Positions 1-6,827 are shown, numbered from the stretch's first letter. The stretch: 10,043 bases of DNA from Deltaproteobacteria bacterium (GCA_003647385.1 QMMT01000040.1:1-10043); one strand, 5' to 3'. The notes: generated by a model not told the origin, from the sequence alone. Translations and numbers: made by a program.

Positions 1-229
1 GTCCTGATTCGGTCTTATGTAAAATATTTTGTCCCATACCTTTCAACACCACAGGAAATCCGATTTTCCCGCATGCATCCAAAACCCGATTTATATTTGT
101 TTCTTTTTTTTCTTCCACAACCGGGATATGGAACAATTTAAATATTTTTTTTGCTTCATTTTCCGTTATGGATTTTGAAGATGATAGTAATCTTGCACTG
201 ATTAACTCTTGAATATCCGTCTGTTTCAT
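1..229 (-). CDS. ADP-forming acyl-CoA synthetase ATP-grasp subunit/domain, N-terminal part (cut by window edge)
   Basis: Only the first 76 codons are visible; the gene continues beyond base 1. The translation starts MKQTDIQELISARLLSSSKS, continues through an ENEAKKIFKLFHIPVVEE stretch, and reaches GFPVVLKGMGQNILHKTESG at the edge. That order (acidic 'E-A-K' helix, 'hIPV', then 'GFPVVLK' and 'ILHKTE.G') is the signature start of the ATP-grasp_5 domain in NDP-forming acetyl/acyl-CoA synthetases, which interconvert acyl-CoA plus ADP and phosphate with acid, CoA and ATP in the cytoplasm. The ATG at 229 is preceded directly by an in-frame TAA, so no longer N-terminus is possible; an AAAGG lies a few bases upstream. 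An N-terminal CoA-binding domain is absent, so this is either a separate beta subunit or a protein with domains in swapped order. It diverges from the NUDIX gene. Family is confident; substrate cannot be told. Confidence 0.85.
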   Translation of the reverse strand, partial: MKQTDIQELISARLLSSSKSITENEAKKIFKLFHIPVVEEKKETNINRVLDACGKIGFPVVLKGMGQNILHKTESG

Positions 230-293
230 TTATGCCTTTGTCCTGCCGAATAAAATCAAACAATATCTATAAAACATTTCTCTTTTTTCTTTC

Positions 294-344
294 TTGAATA
301 AAAACGGGTATTTTTTTAAATTGTCCGTGCCTTTTTGTATTCAA
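294..344. repeat. Imperfect inverted repeat in the divergent intergenic region
   Basis: TTGAATA (294-300) is mirrored by TATTCAA (338-344), with a second inner pairing of ACGG (304-307) to CCGT (325-328) and A/T runs between. The two arms pair only with a bulge of a few bases. It lies between the divergent acyl-CoA synthetase and NUDIX genes, upstream of both. It could be an operator, or the remains of a terminator or small element; A/T richness makes chance pairing plausible. The rest of 230-458 holds poly-T tracts and the NUDIX promoter, with no open frame I would call. Confidence 0.25.
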
Positions 345-391
345 CCTTATTCATTAAGTCAAGAATAGAGTCGCAAATCCTTAGTTAACCA

Positions 392-421
392 TTGACACCT
401 GACGATATAGACCGATATACT
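392..421 (+). promoter_or_regulatory. Sigma70-type promoter for the NUDIX gene
   Basis: A perfect -35 box TTGACA (392-397) is followed after 18 bases by TATACT (416-421), one mismatch from TATAAT. Transcription would start near 428, about 30 bases before the ATG at 459. It sits in the correct orientation for the NUDIX gene and points away from the acyl-CoA synthetase gene. Confidence 0.65.
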
Positions 422-458
422 TTTCCGATTTTAAACATAAAAGTGAACAGGAAATGAT

Positions 459-1364
459 ATGACAGATAAGAAATTTGTTCCCCTGCCATTAAGGCAGGCT
501 TCCACGGTAATCCTTATAAGAGAAAAAAACAAAGCATTTGAAGTCTATCTTTTAAGACGAAGCACAAAATCCGGATTCATGGGTGGTTTATATGTCTTTC
601 CCGGTGGTGCTGTGGACCCGGAAGATTCGGGATTTGATTCCTGGGGGCCCCATGTTGACACCTCTCAGGATCAAATTGCAAGGCAGTTGGGCGGCGCTGC
701 ATTTTCAAATGAAGATGCCCTTGGATTCAGTATTGCAGCCATAAGGGAAACGCTTGAGGAAGCCGTTGTCTTTATTGCATCCGAAGAAAAAAAAACAAAA
801 AAAGATATTGATGATATCTGTTCCTATCGATTAAACAAGGATCTTCCAGTATCCTGGTTTAAAAAAAAGGTGAGGAATGAAAACTGGGTGTTGTCTCTCT
901 CAAGCCTTGGTCGATGGTCCCACTGGATTGCACCCGAATTAATGAAAAAAAGGTATGACACCCGGTTTTTTATTGTTCTCATGCCTGACAATCAAACCTG
1001 TGTACCCGATGATATCGAAACCAAACACGGCATCTGGATTACCCCTCAAAATGCTCTTGAACAAAATCTTACGGCCGAAACTCCTTTAAGTCCGCCCGCT
1101 GTTGTGACGATGACCCAATTGTTAAAATTCAACAGCTTTAAAGAACTTAAACATGAAATTAAAACCCGTTCCTGGGGTGAGTCCATTTTCCCAAAGCTTG
1201 TTCCATCTCCTGATGGACCCGTGATTATCGAGCCATGGGATCCCATGCGGCATTCAGACGTTGAAATTGATACGTCAAATCTTTCCCAAAAAGTGCTGGG
1301 GCCAGGCAAACCTTTTTCAAGAATATGGTGTGACAAGGGGGTATGGAAACCGGTCAGACATTAA
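459..1364 (+). CDS. NUDIX hydrolase, NUDT19-like with a split Nudix box
   Basis: This 301-residue protein has a NUDIX fold for hydrolysing nucleoside diphosphates linked to another group. Visible marks are the N-terminal strand 'ASTVILIRE' (14-22), 'VYLLRRS' (29-35), 'YVFPGGAVDPED' (45-56) and 'AAIRETLEEAVV' (93-104). The Nudix box G-x5-E-x7-REUxEE-x-G-U is recognisable but interrupted: G49-x5-E55 fits, while RETLEE only comes at 96-101, so about 33 extra residues sit inside the box. The usual Gly after EE is Val103. Box insertions of this sort are known in NUDT19/RP2p, a peroxisomal CoA diphosphatase, and the 'W-HWIAPE' and 'SPPAVVTM' segments further on also resemble that group. CoA or acyl-CoA as substrate is therefore an inference. 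The start is supported by AGGA (449-452) with 6-base spacing. It is probably monocistronic and converges on yibQ with a 6-bp gap and no visible terminator. No signal peptide: cytoplasmic. Confidence 0.8.
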   Translation: MTDKKFVPLPLRQASTVILIREKNKAFEVYLLRRSTKSGFMGGLYVFPGGAVDPEDSGFDSWGPHVDTSQDQIARQLGGAAFSNEDALGFSIAAIRETLEEAVVFIASEEKKTKKDIDDICSYRLNKDLPVSWFKKKVRNENWVLSLSSLGRWSHWIAPELMKKRYDTRFFIVLMPDNQTCVPDDIETKHGIWITPQNALEQNLTAETPLSPPAVVTMTQLLKFNSFKELKHEIKTRSWGESIFPKLVPSPDGPVIIEPWDPMRHSDVEIDTSNLSQKVLGPGKPFSRIWCDKGVWKPVRH

Positions 1365-1370
1365 ATAAAG

Positions 1371-2426
1371 CTAGCCGGGAATGGATGTAAGGGCACTGGC
1401 GCGAACAATTTCCACCTTATTTTTCAACTTCGGCAATTCAATTGAAAGCGTTTGCAGTGTGGCTTTGTATGGGTGACCGATTCCAATGGCTGATCCATGC
1501 TTTTCTGCCCGTTTGATCAGTTTTTTAAACTGTTCTGTGATATAAGTGGTGTTTTGAAAATTATCCAGAAAAACATCTCTTTGGGCAAATTTTAGCCTTA
1601 ACAGCCTTGCCGAAGCTTTACACTGAGATTTCGCTGTCGTCCTTGAGTCTATAAAAAATAAATTTTCTTTTTTCAAAATAGTAAAAATCTGATTCATCTG
1701 GTCTGAATGAGCGGTCAATTTTGATCCCATATGATTGTTTACCCCGACAATATGGGGGATATCCTTAATATTTTTTCGTAGCTGATCTAAAAGGATATCC
1801 GGTGGCATACTGGATAAAATTGCCCCCGGCCCGGGATTAACTTTAGGATATTGAATCGGTTCCATGGGTAAATGGAGCATTAGTTGAGACCCCCTGGCAT
1901 ACAGTTTTTCAGAAATTATTTTCCCAAATGGTGCAAAAGGTAATACTGAAAATGTAATATCCGGATTCAAAGCAGACAATGCCATTGCTGTTTTTTTATC
2001 ATACCCGATGTCATCAATAATAACGGCAATTTTGGGCATATGATCTTTTACAGATGGTATCGGCTTTTCTATGGTGCTGTGGTCAAGATCCTCAAACACT
2101 TCGTATTTGATGGTTTCCTTTGATTTTTCTTTGAGCCCTGCAACCTTTTTTTTGCTCTTTTCTTCACTGATACCTTCCTGTATGGGCTTGATTTTGATTT
2201 TTCCGGGTGGTGTTGTAACGATCTGGGGCTTTTTTGGAGTCCGTCCGGGTTGAAGAAAAATATCTGCAATCATTGCAATCGTCAGACATACCGAAACGAG
2301 GATGGCAATTCCCACCAGAATTTTTTTAAATTCATTGAAAATAACTGGCTTTTTAGTTTTCCGGCGGTTTGTCTGTCTTCTTGATACTGCCTTTTTTCTG
2401 GGTGTAACCTTTTTTTTAGCTGCCAT
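1371..2426 (-). CDS. yibQ: YibQ-family divergent polysaccharide deacetylase, membrane anchored
   Basis: The 351-residue product has a very basic N-terminus (residues 2-27, many Lys/Arg), one membrane segment at about 35-57, a charged low-complexity linker (about 60-128), and a C-terminal domain from 131. That domain shows the divergent polysaccharide deacetylase (YibQ, formerly DUF610) marks: 'IAVIIDDIGYD' with Asp138-Asp139, 'LMLHLPMEP' (His185), 'GVNNHMGSKLT' (His232), 'FFIDSRTT' (Asp260) and 'GIGHPY' (His318). Topology suggests an inner-membrane anchor with the enzyme domain in the periplasm, near peptidoglycan. The ATG at 2424-2426 overlaps the last codons of ctpA by 11 bp and has no good Shine-Dalgarno, so translational coupling is likely. 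It is the last gene of the ftsE-ftsX-envC-ctpA operon. In E. coli yibQ also lies beside envC, which supports the call. The biochemical reaction is unproven for this family; metal-dependent deacetylation is family inference. Confidence 0.85.
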   Translation of the reverse strand: MAAKKKVTPRKKAVSRRQTNRRKTKKPVIFNEFKKILVGIAILVSVCLTIAMIADIFLQPGRTPKKPQIVTTPPGKIKIKPIQEGISEEKSKKKVAGLKEKSKETIKYEVFEDLDHSTIEKPIPSVKDHMPKIAVIIDDIGYDKKTAMALSALNPDITFSVLPFAPFGKIISEKLYARGSQLMLHLPMEPIQYPKVNPGPGAILSSMPPDILLDQLRKNIKDIPHIVGVNNHMGSKLTAHSDQMNQIFTILKKENLFFIDSRTTAKSQCKASARLLRLKFAQRDVFLDNFQNTTYITEQFKKLIKRAEKHGSAIGIGHPYKATLQTLSIELPKLKNKVEIVRASALTSIPG

Positions 2427-3750
2427 TTAGTTTGCTGAAGATTCCATAGCTTATCAAAATATCGAGGGCTCTTTTAATTTGTGCGTCATGCTGAAGCTGA
2501 TCAATATCAAGAAGTCTTGGGTGTTTTTTTGATCGTTTTTTTACTTTTTCCGGTTGCGTTGTATTTTCAGGTTTTAAGCTGTTTTTTAAATCTTTCTCTT
2601 TGATCATCCTGTCAAATACAGATGTCTTTTTTTCTTTTTCTTCAAGAATTTCATATTCCACTTCTATGTCAGGTACAATGCCCTTGGCCTGTATGGAGGT
2701 TCCATTGGGGGTATAATATCTTGCAATGGTATATTTAATCCCAAATCCTTCTTTTAAAGGTCTGACCGTCTGAACAGATCCTTTCCCAAAAGAAGTGGTT
2801 CCTAAAATCAATGCCCTTGAATGGTCTTGAAGGGCACCTGCCACAATTTCAGATGCAGAAGCAGATCCCCCGTTGATCAGAACAACAATAGGATATTTAC
2901 GATCTTCATCACTCGCGTGTGCGTTAAACTCCTGTGTATTTCTCGGCTGCTTTCCTTTAATGGAGACAATATTTCCCTGATCAAGAAAAAGGTCGGATAT
3001 TTTAACTGCCTGATCTAAGAGGCCTCCCGGATTATCCCTTAAATCCATAACAAGTCCCTTTAAACCATTATTTTCTGACTCCAGTTTCTTTAAATGTTTT
3101 TTGATGTCATCAAGGGTGCTCATCCTGAAATTGGTAATACGAAGATATCCATATCCCGGTTCCAGCATCACACTTCTGACGCTTTCCATGGGAATCAAAT
3201 CCCGCTTAAGAACAAAGTCAATGGGCTTTGATTCACCTTCCCGGATAATGGTGATCAATACGGTTTTATGCCTGGGACCCCGCATCATGTTGACGGCCTC
3301 CCAAAGGGCCATATCTTTTGTTGATTTATCATCAATTTTGATAATGATATCTCCGGCCTGGATACCGGCTTTATATGCCGGAGTCCCTTCTATGGGTGAT
3401 ACCACTGTCAAAATTGCATCTTTCATTGTGATCACAATACCAATGCCGGAAAATTCTCCCTTAGTATCATCCTGGAGTTCATCAAAAGCTTCGGGAGGCA
3501 TAAAGCTTGAATGGGGATCAAGATTTCCTACCATCCCTTTAATAGCATTGTGGATCAACTCCTCGCTATCAACATCATCCACATAATTTTTTTCTAATTC
3601 TTCCAAAACATCGGTAAACAATCTTAATGACTTATACGTATCATCATTAGCCAGCACTGTACTTTTAAACCCTGTAACAGATATAAAGACAAAGATGGCA
3701 ATACCTAGGAAAAACCAAAATTTAAATATATTATACGATCTAACTTTCAC
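2416..3750 (-). CDS. ctpA: Carboxy-terminal processing protease, S41 family
   Basis: The 444-residue protein is a periplasmic serine protease of the CtpA/Prc family, which trims or destroys envelope and cell-wall enzymes. It has a signal anchor at about 8-28, an N-terminal helical stretch, a PDZ domain (about 94-182, binding loop 'GEFSGIGIVI'), then the S41 core. The catalytic Ser is Ser298 in 'GGSASASEI', Lys323 lies 25 residues later in 'FGKGSVQ', and Gln327 follows; that Ser-Lys spacing matches E. coli Prc (430/455). A Lys-rich tail (about 372-412) precedes a short C-terminal helix. I chose the GTG at 3750 rather than the in-frame GTG at 3774: an AAAAGGAG ribosome site lies 7 bases before 3750, while the upstream GTG has none and would need a 22-bp overlap. 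With this start the gene begins 2 bp after the envC stop. Its place between envC and yibQ suggests it acts on division cell-wall enzymes or their activators (inference). Confidence 0.93.
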   Translation of the reverse strand: MKVRSYNIFKFWFFLGIAIFVFISVTGFKSTVLANDDTYKSLRLFTDVLEELEKNYVDDVDSEELIHNAIKGMVGNLDPHSSFMPPEAFDELQDDTKGEFSGIGIVITMKDAILTVVSPIEGTPAYKAGIQAGDIIIKIDDKSTKDMALWEAVNMMRGPRHKTVLITIIREGESKPIDFVLKRDLIPMESVRSVMLEPGYGYLRITNFRMSTLDDIKKHLKKLESENNGLKGLVMDLRDNPGGLLDQAVKISDLFLDQGNIVSIKGKQPRNTQEFNAHASDEDRKYPIVVLINGGSASASEIVAGALQDHSRALILGTTSFGKGSVQTVRPLKEGFGIKYTIARYYTPNGTSIQAKGIVPDIEVEYEILEEKEKKTSVFDRMIKEKDLKNSLKPENTTQPEKVKKRSKKHPRLLDIDQLQHDAQIKRALDILISYGIFSKLNGS

Positions 3751-3752
3751 CT

Positions 3753-5177
3753 TTACGCTCCTTTTCTTATCCACTTCAGAGGATTTACAGGTTTACCATG
3801 ATGCCTGACCTCAAAATGCAGACACATCCCTTTTATTGATCCTGTGTCACCCGCAGTTGCAATAACTTCACCGGTAGCAACCATTTCTCCTTTTTGTTTG
3901 AAAATTTCTTCAACATGGGCATAAAGCGTGTAGTAACTATCTCCATGATTGATAATCAGCAAATTTCCATACCCCTTGAGCCATTGGGCAAACATGACCT
4001 CCCCCTTAAAGACGGATTTTACAGGTTCACCCCTTTCCACCTTTATATCAATTCCTTTTTGAAAAGTGAAGGATTTGTAATCTCCGGTCCGTGAAGGACC
4101 GAATTTTGAAATAATTTTACCGGTTACCGGGGTTGCCAGCCGGCCTTGATAACTTGAAAAAGAAGCATCACTAAAAGATGATGTTCCGCTCTTTTGAATC
4201 GTGCTGATCTGGTTATCCAGTTGAAGTGCTGCCTGTTTTAATGACTCAACAACCGCAAGGGATAATTTCTTTTTTTGACGAATCTCTCTTAAAATCAATT
4301 CTTTTTTTAAAGTCTCTTTTTTATTAATCCGTATTTGATCATTGAGCTCTGCTTCGAGTTCTGTTTTTGCCCGAATCTCTTTTTGCAGCTCTATTTCCAC
4401 TATTTCAAACTTTTCAAGATCCAGATTTTGCTTCTCAAGGATATAAAAATCAGACGTAATAATCCGTTTCATTGAATTTTGCTGGAGAAAAAAATCAAAT
4501 ATAGACGTTGGCAGTCCTGCGGTATCCAGTCTCCCGATCATATTCATTTTATAGAGTGCGCTCAGTCTTTTTCCCGCATATTCCCGGTTTTGAATAATTT
4601 CTGTAGATAATTTTTCCCTGTCCTGATTAAGCAGTTCTATTTTTCCTTCCAACTGCATCACTTCTGTTGACAATGCCAGAACCTTAATACGGGCTTTATT
4701 CAATGTATAATCAATTTCATTTAATCCATCGATCATTTCAATTTCTTTTTGAGAAAATGTTTCGACTATTTTCTCCTGAGTCTGGATCCTGACATGGAGT
4801 TTTTGTTTTTGCTCTTTGTTTGTCTTTTTTACCGGCTTTTTTACCTGGTTTTTTTTTGGTTTTTTCCGGGGAATGGAAACCAGCTTAATGTATTGAGGAC
4901 GATTTTTGATATAGCCTATATTTCCTTTATATTCTACAGTCAGCCATCCGCCGATACCGCCTTGCTTTTGAAATATATTAAGTATTTCACCTTTCCCGGC
5001 AACGATGAGAACATCAGAATGACGTGAGGGTGCTTTTCGTATGTTCAATTTAAATGAACTCACAATCCCTTTATAAAGAACCTTTTTTTGAACGGCAAAA
5101 CCGGCACTTGATATTAAAAGGATAATACAGCCGGTAAAAAAGGCTATTTTAGTATTTGTTTTAAGGATAGATAACAT
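3753..5177 (-). CDS. envC: EnvC-like murein hydrolase activator with N-terminal SH3 domain
   Basis: The 474-residue protein has an N-terminal signal or membrane segment (about 9-29), a bacterial SH3-like domain (about 36-100, 'LNIRKAPSRHSDVLIVAGKGE', 'GGWLTVEYKGNIGYI'), a Lys/Pro-rich linker (101-128), a long coiled coil (about 130-325), and a LytM/M23 domain (about 345-470). In E. coli EnvC the coiled coil binds the FtsX periplasmic loop and the degenerate LytM domain activates amidases; the ftsX gene directly upstream fits the same role. 'GEVMFAQWLKGYGNLLIINHG' is strongly EnvC-like. Compared with active M23 enzymes (HxxxD...HxH), the first His is Gln373 (Asp377 kept), His421 is kept, and HxH is Cys452-Leu-His454, so peptidase activity is doubtful. 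I chose ATG 5177 over the in-frame TTG at 5186, because TTAGG lies 9 bases before 5177. It overlaps ftsX by 34 bp. The SH3 domain is not part of E. coli EnvC and may bind peptidoglycan. Confidence 0.88.
   Translation of the reverse strand: MLSILKTNTKIAFFTGCIILLISSAGFAVQKKVLYKGIVSSFKLNIRKAPSRHSDVLIVAGKGEILNIFQKQGGIGGWLTVEYKGNIGYIKNRPQYIKLVSIPRKKPKKNQVKKPVKKTNKEQKQKLHVRIQTQEKIVETFSQKEIEMIDGLNEIDYTLNKARIKVLALSTEVMQLEGKIELLNQDREKLSTEIIQNREYAGKRLSALYKMNMIGRLDTAGLPTSIFDFFLQQNSMKRIITSDFYILEKQNLDLEKFEIVEIELQKEIRAKTELEAELNDQIRINKKETLKKELILREIRQKKKLSLAVVESLKQAALQLDNQISTIQKSGTSSFSDASFSSYQGRLATPVTGKIISKFGPSRTGDYKSFTFQKGIDIKVERGEPVKSVFKGEVMFAQWLKGYGNLLIINHGDSYYTLYAHVEEIFKQKGEMVATGEVIATAGDTGSIKGMCLHFEVRHHGKPVNPLKWIRKGA
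3758..3765 (-). promoter_or_regulatory. Ribosome binding site that fixes the ctpA start
   Basis: On the minus strand AAAAGGAG is followed after 7 bases by GTG at 3750. It lies within the last codons of envC, so the two genes are closely coupled. The longer in-frame GTG at 3774 has no comparable site. Confidence 0.75.
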
Positions 5178-6019
5178 CCAAACCAACCTAAGAATGTGGA
5201 TCCAAGAATAATTAACACGATCAACTTTATGGACAGAAACCGGATATCAAAATACAAATAAGAGGCAAGGCTCTGGGTAATTCCCGATGAAATCGTCACA
5301 TAGGTAACCAAAAGGATGCCCAGTCCCAGAATACCCCCGAAAAGACCCTGAAGAAGTCCTTCTACATAAAAAGGTGCCTTGATAAATGTTTCAGTGGCCC
5401 CCACCAGACGCATGATTTCAATCTCAAGTTTTCGGGAATAAAACGCCAGCCGCACTGTATTTGCCGTAATAAACAAAGCAATTAAGAAAAAGAGGCTGCA
5501 CATGGTATACCCGGTAATCTTGAACAGATTAAAAATTTTTAAAAATCGTCCCAGCCACCCCTGACCGTATTCTACATCTTCCACGATTTCAATGGCTTTT
5601 ATGCTCTGGGCAAACCTTTGGACTTCCTTAAAACTGTTATAGGACTTCATTTTAATTTCCAAAGCATCCGGAAGGGGATTTTTTTTTAAGGTTTTTAAAA
5701 AAGCACTTTGGGAGGACATATCCTTTTTTAGTTTTTCAAGGGCCTGAGCCTTTGAAATATAGACCATCTCATCAATATCGCCCAGACCATTGATCCTATA
5801 TTTCAATTCGGGCAACATATCCAGATTAAACTCTTTATTAAGATAGATCATGGCCCGCCCGCCCTTGTTCCAGGATTCAATCACCCGGCTGGCATTCTCA
5901 AAAAAGAGTAAAAACAGACTGACAATCAGTATTGAAAGAGAAATAGTTATAATTGTAATTAAATTTAAAAAACGGTTTGAACGGATATCTGCCAAAGCTT
6001 TTTTTACAAAATGAGTCAT
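5144..6019 (-). CDS. ftsX: Cell division protein FtsX
   Basis: The 291-residue integral membrane protein is the permease-like half of FtsEX, which uses ATP hydrolysis to activate periplasmic cell-wall hydrolases at the septum instead of transporting a substrate. The layout is the FtsX one: a cytoplasmic start, TM1 (about 19-40), a large periplasmic domain (about 42-165, with 'MIYLNKEF' and 'MVYISKAQALEKLKKD'), then TM2 (about 166-188), TM3 (218-241) and TM4 (265-285). The conserved cytoplasmic stretch 'SRKLEIEIMRLVGAT' (195-209) is present. Start is ATG 6019, 19 bp after the ftsE stop, with a modest AAGAGAAA purine run upstream. It overlaps the following envC-like gene by 34 bp, so FtsX and its likely periplasmic partner are co-translated. 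Confidence 0.93.
   Translation of the reverse strand: MTHFVKKALADIRSNRFLNLITIITISLSILIVSLFLLFFENASRVIESWNKGGRAMIYLNKEFNLDMLPELKYRINGLGDIDEMVYISKAQALEKLKKDMSSQSAFLKTLKKNPLPDALEIKMKSYNSFKEVQRFAQSIKAIEIVEDVEYGQGWLGRFLKIFNLFKITGYTMCSLFFLIALFITANTVRLAFYSRKLEIEIMRLVGATETFIKAPFYVEGLLQGLFGGILGLGILLVTYVTISSGITQSLASYLYFDIRFLSIKLIVLIILGSTFLGWFGCYLSLKQILK
5187..5191 (-). promoter_or_regulatory. Ribosome binding site that fixes the envC start
   Basis: On the minus strand TTAGG is followed after 9 bases by ATG at 5177. The in-frame TTG at 5186 directly abuts this site and would have no spacing, so the ATG is preferred. The site lies inside the ftsX coding region. Confidence 0.55.
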
Positions 6020-6038
6020 TATGCGTTTCTCTTTTTTC

Positions 6039-6734
6039 CTATAGCATGGTTGCAGTCCGGTTTATTGTACCATCACTGATTTCAATATTTCTACCTCGAA
6101 CCGTACTTTCCAGAAGATGCAGATTGTGACTGGCAATCAATACAGTTGCCCCGTTTTTATGGTACTCCATTAAAAAATCAAGGACAGCCTGGGCTGATTT
6201 TGAATCAAGGCTGCCTGTAGGTTCATCTGCAAGAATAATGGAAGGTTCCCCTACAACGGCCCTTGCTACGGCAACCCTCTGCTGCTCACCACCTGAAAGT
6301 GTTGGCGGCAGGGCTTTAAACTTTTTCTCCATGCCGGTGGTTCTTAACACCTGCATTACTTTTTTTTTGATGTAAGCAGGTTTTTCTCCGGCAGCTTCCA
6401 GAACAAGGGCTACGTTTTCATAGACCGTCCGGGTGGGAATCAGTTTAAAATCCTGGAATACCATTCCAAACCGCCGGCGTAAAAGAGGAAGCTTTGAAGA
6501 AGAAATTCTGGCAAGATTCATACCGTCAATCAGGATCTGCCCCTCAGAGACCTTTTCTGCAAGATATAATATTTTCAACAGGGTTGACTTTCCTGCACCT
6601 GAAGGGCCTGAAATAAAAATAAACTCACCCTGCTCGATATCAAGGGTAATATCCTTCAGGGCCAGCTTACCTCCAAATCTCTTACTGACATTAAACAGCC
6701 GTATAATTGAATTTTTATTCTGCGTCTCGTTCAT
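6039..6734 (-). CDS. ftsE: Cell division ATP-binding protein FtsE
   Basis: The 231-residue cytoplasmic ABC ATPase powers FtsX. All ABC motifs are present: Walker A 'GPSGAGKST' (43-51), Q-loop Gln94 in 'VFQDFKL', signature 'LSGGEQQR' (146-153), Walker B 'IILADE' (166-171) with catalytic Glu171, D-loop 'SLD', and the switch His203. The 'FGMVFQDFKLIPTRTVYENVALVLE' run is typical of FtsE and separates it from LolD or MacB. ATG 6734 has a GGA only a few bases upstream (CAGGAT-ATG), a tight spacing; no better in-frame ATG or GTG exists before an upstream stop. It is the first gene of the ftsE-ftsX-envC-ctpA-yibQ operon, driven from a promoter that overlaps that of the divergent tatD. Confidence 0.94.
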   Translation of the reverse strand: MNETQNKNSIIRLFNVSKRFGGKLALKDITLDIEQGEFIFISGPSGAGKSTLLKILYLAEKVSEGQILIDGMNLARISSSKLPLLRRRFGMVFQDFKLIPTRTVYENVALVLEAAGEKPAYIKKKVMQVLRTTGMEKKFKALPPTLSGGEQQRVAVARAVVGEPSIILADEPTGSLDSKSAQAVLDFLMEYHKNGATVLIASHNLHLLESTVRGRNIEISDGTINRTATML

Positions 6735-6769
6735 ATCCTGGCAATCACGTTCCTTAGCATCGTCCCTAA

Positions 6770-6798
6770 TTGACTGGAACTAAATTTACTGATATAAA
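6770..6798 (+). promoter_or_regulatory. tatD promoter
   Basis: TTGACT (6770-6775) is followed after exactly 17 bases by TATAAA (6793-6798). The start would be near 6805, giving a leader of about 140 bases before tatD, which includes the inverted repeat at 6828-6936. The -10 box lies within the spacer of the oppositely directed ftsE promoter. Confidence 0.6.
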
Positions 6799-6811
6799 TT
6801 GCCTGTGTCAA
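6783..6811 (-). promoter_or_regulatory. ftsE operon promoter
   Basis: On the minus strand a perfect TTGACA (6811-6806) is followed after 17 bases by TAAATT (6788-6783), which matches four of six -10 positions. The predicted start near 6776 leaves a leader of about 40 bases. It overlaps the divergent tatD promoter almost completely, so the two probably compete for RNA polymerase. Confidence 0.55.
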
Positions 6812-6827
6812 GGAGTGCTGAAAAACA

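Noticed and set aside
1046..1336. Minus-strand open frame of 96 codons inside the NUDIX gene
   Set aside because: It is antisense to a recognisable NUDIX protein and shows no motif or ribosome site.
2410..2417. Run of eight A residues at the yibQ start as a frameshift site
   Set aside because: Both ctpA and yibQ have complete, normal frames here; the overlap explains the arrangement without slippage.
3101..3586. Plus-strand open frame of 161 codons
   Set aside because: It lies wholly antisense to ctpA, whose PDZ and S41 motifs are clear. Its translation shows no domain I recognise, and it has no ribosome site or promoter that I can see.
4749..5027. Plus-strand frame with very hydrophobic, Phe/Leu-rich product
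   Set aside because: It is the complement of the Lys-rich linker and SH3 region of the EnvC-like gene; AAA/AAG codons read backwards give Phe/Leu, so the membrane look is an artefact.
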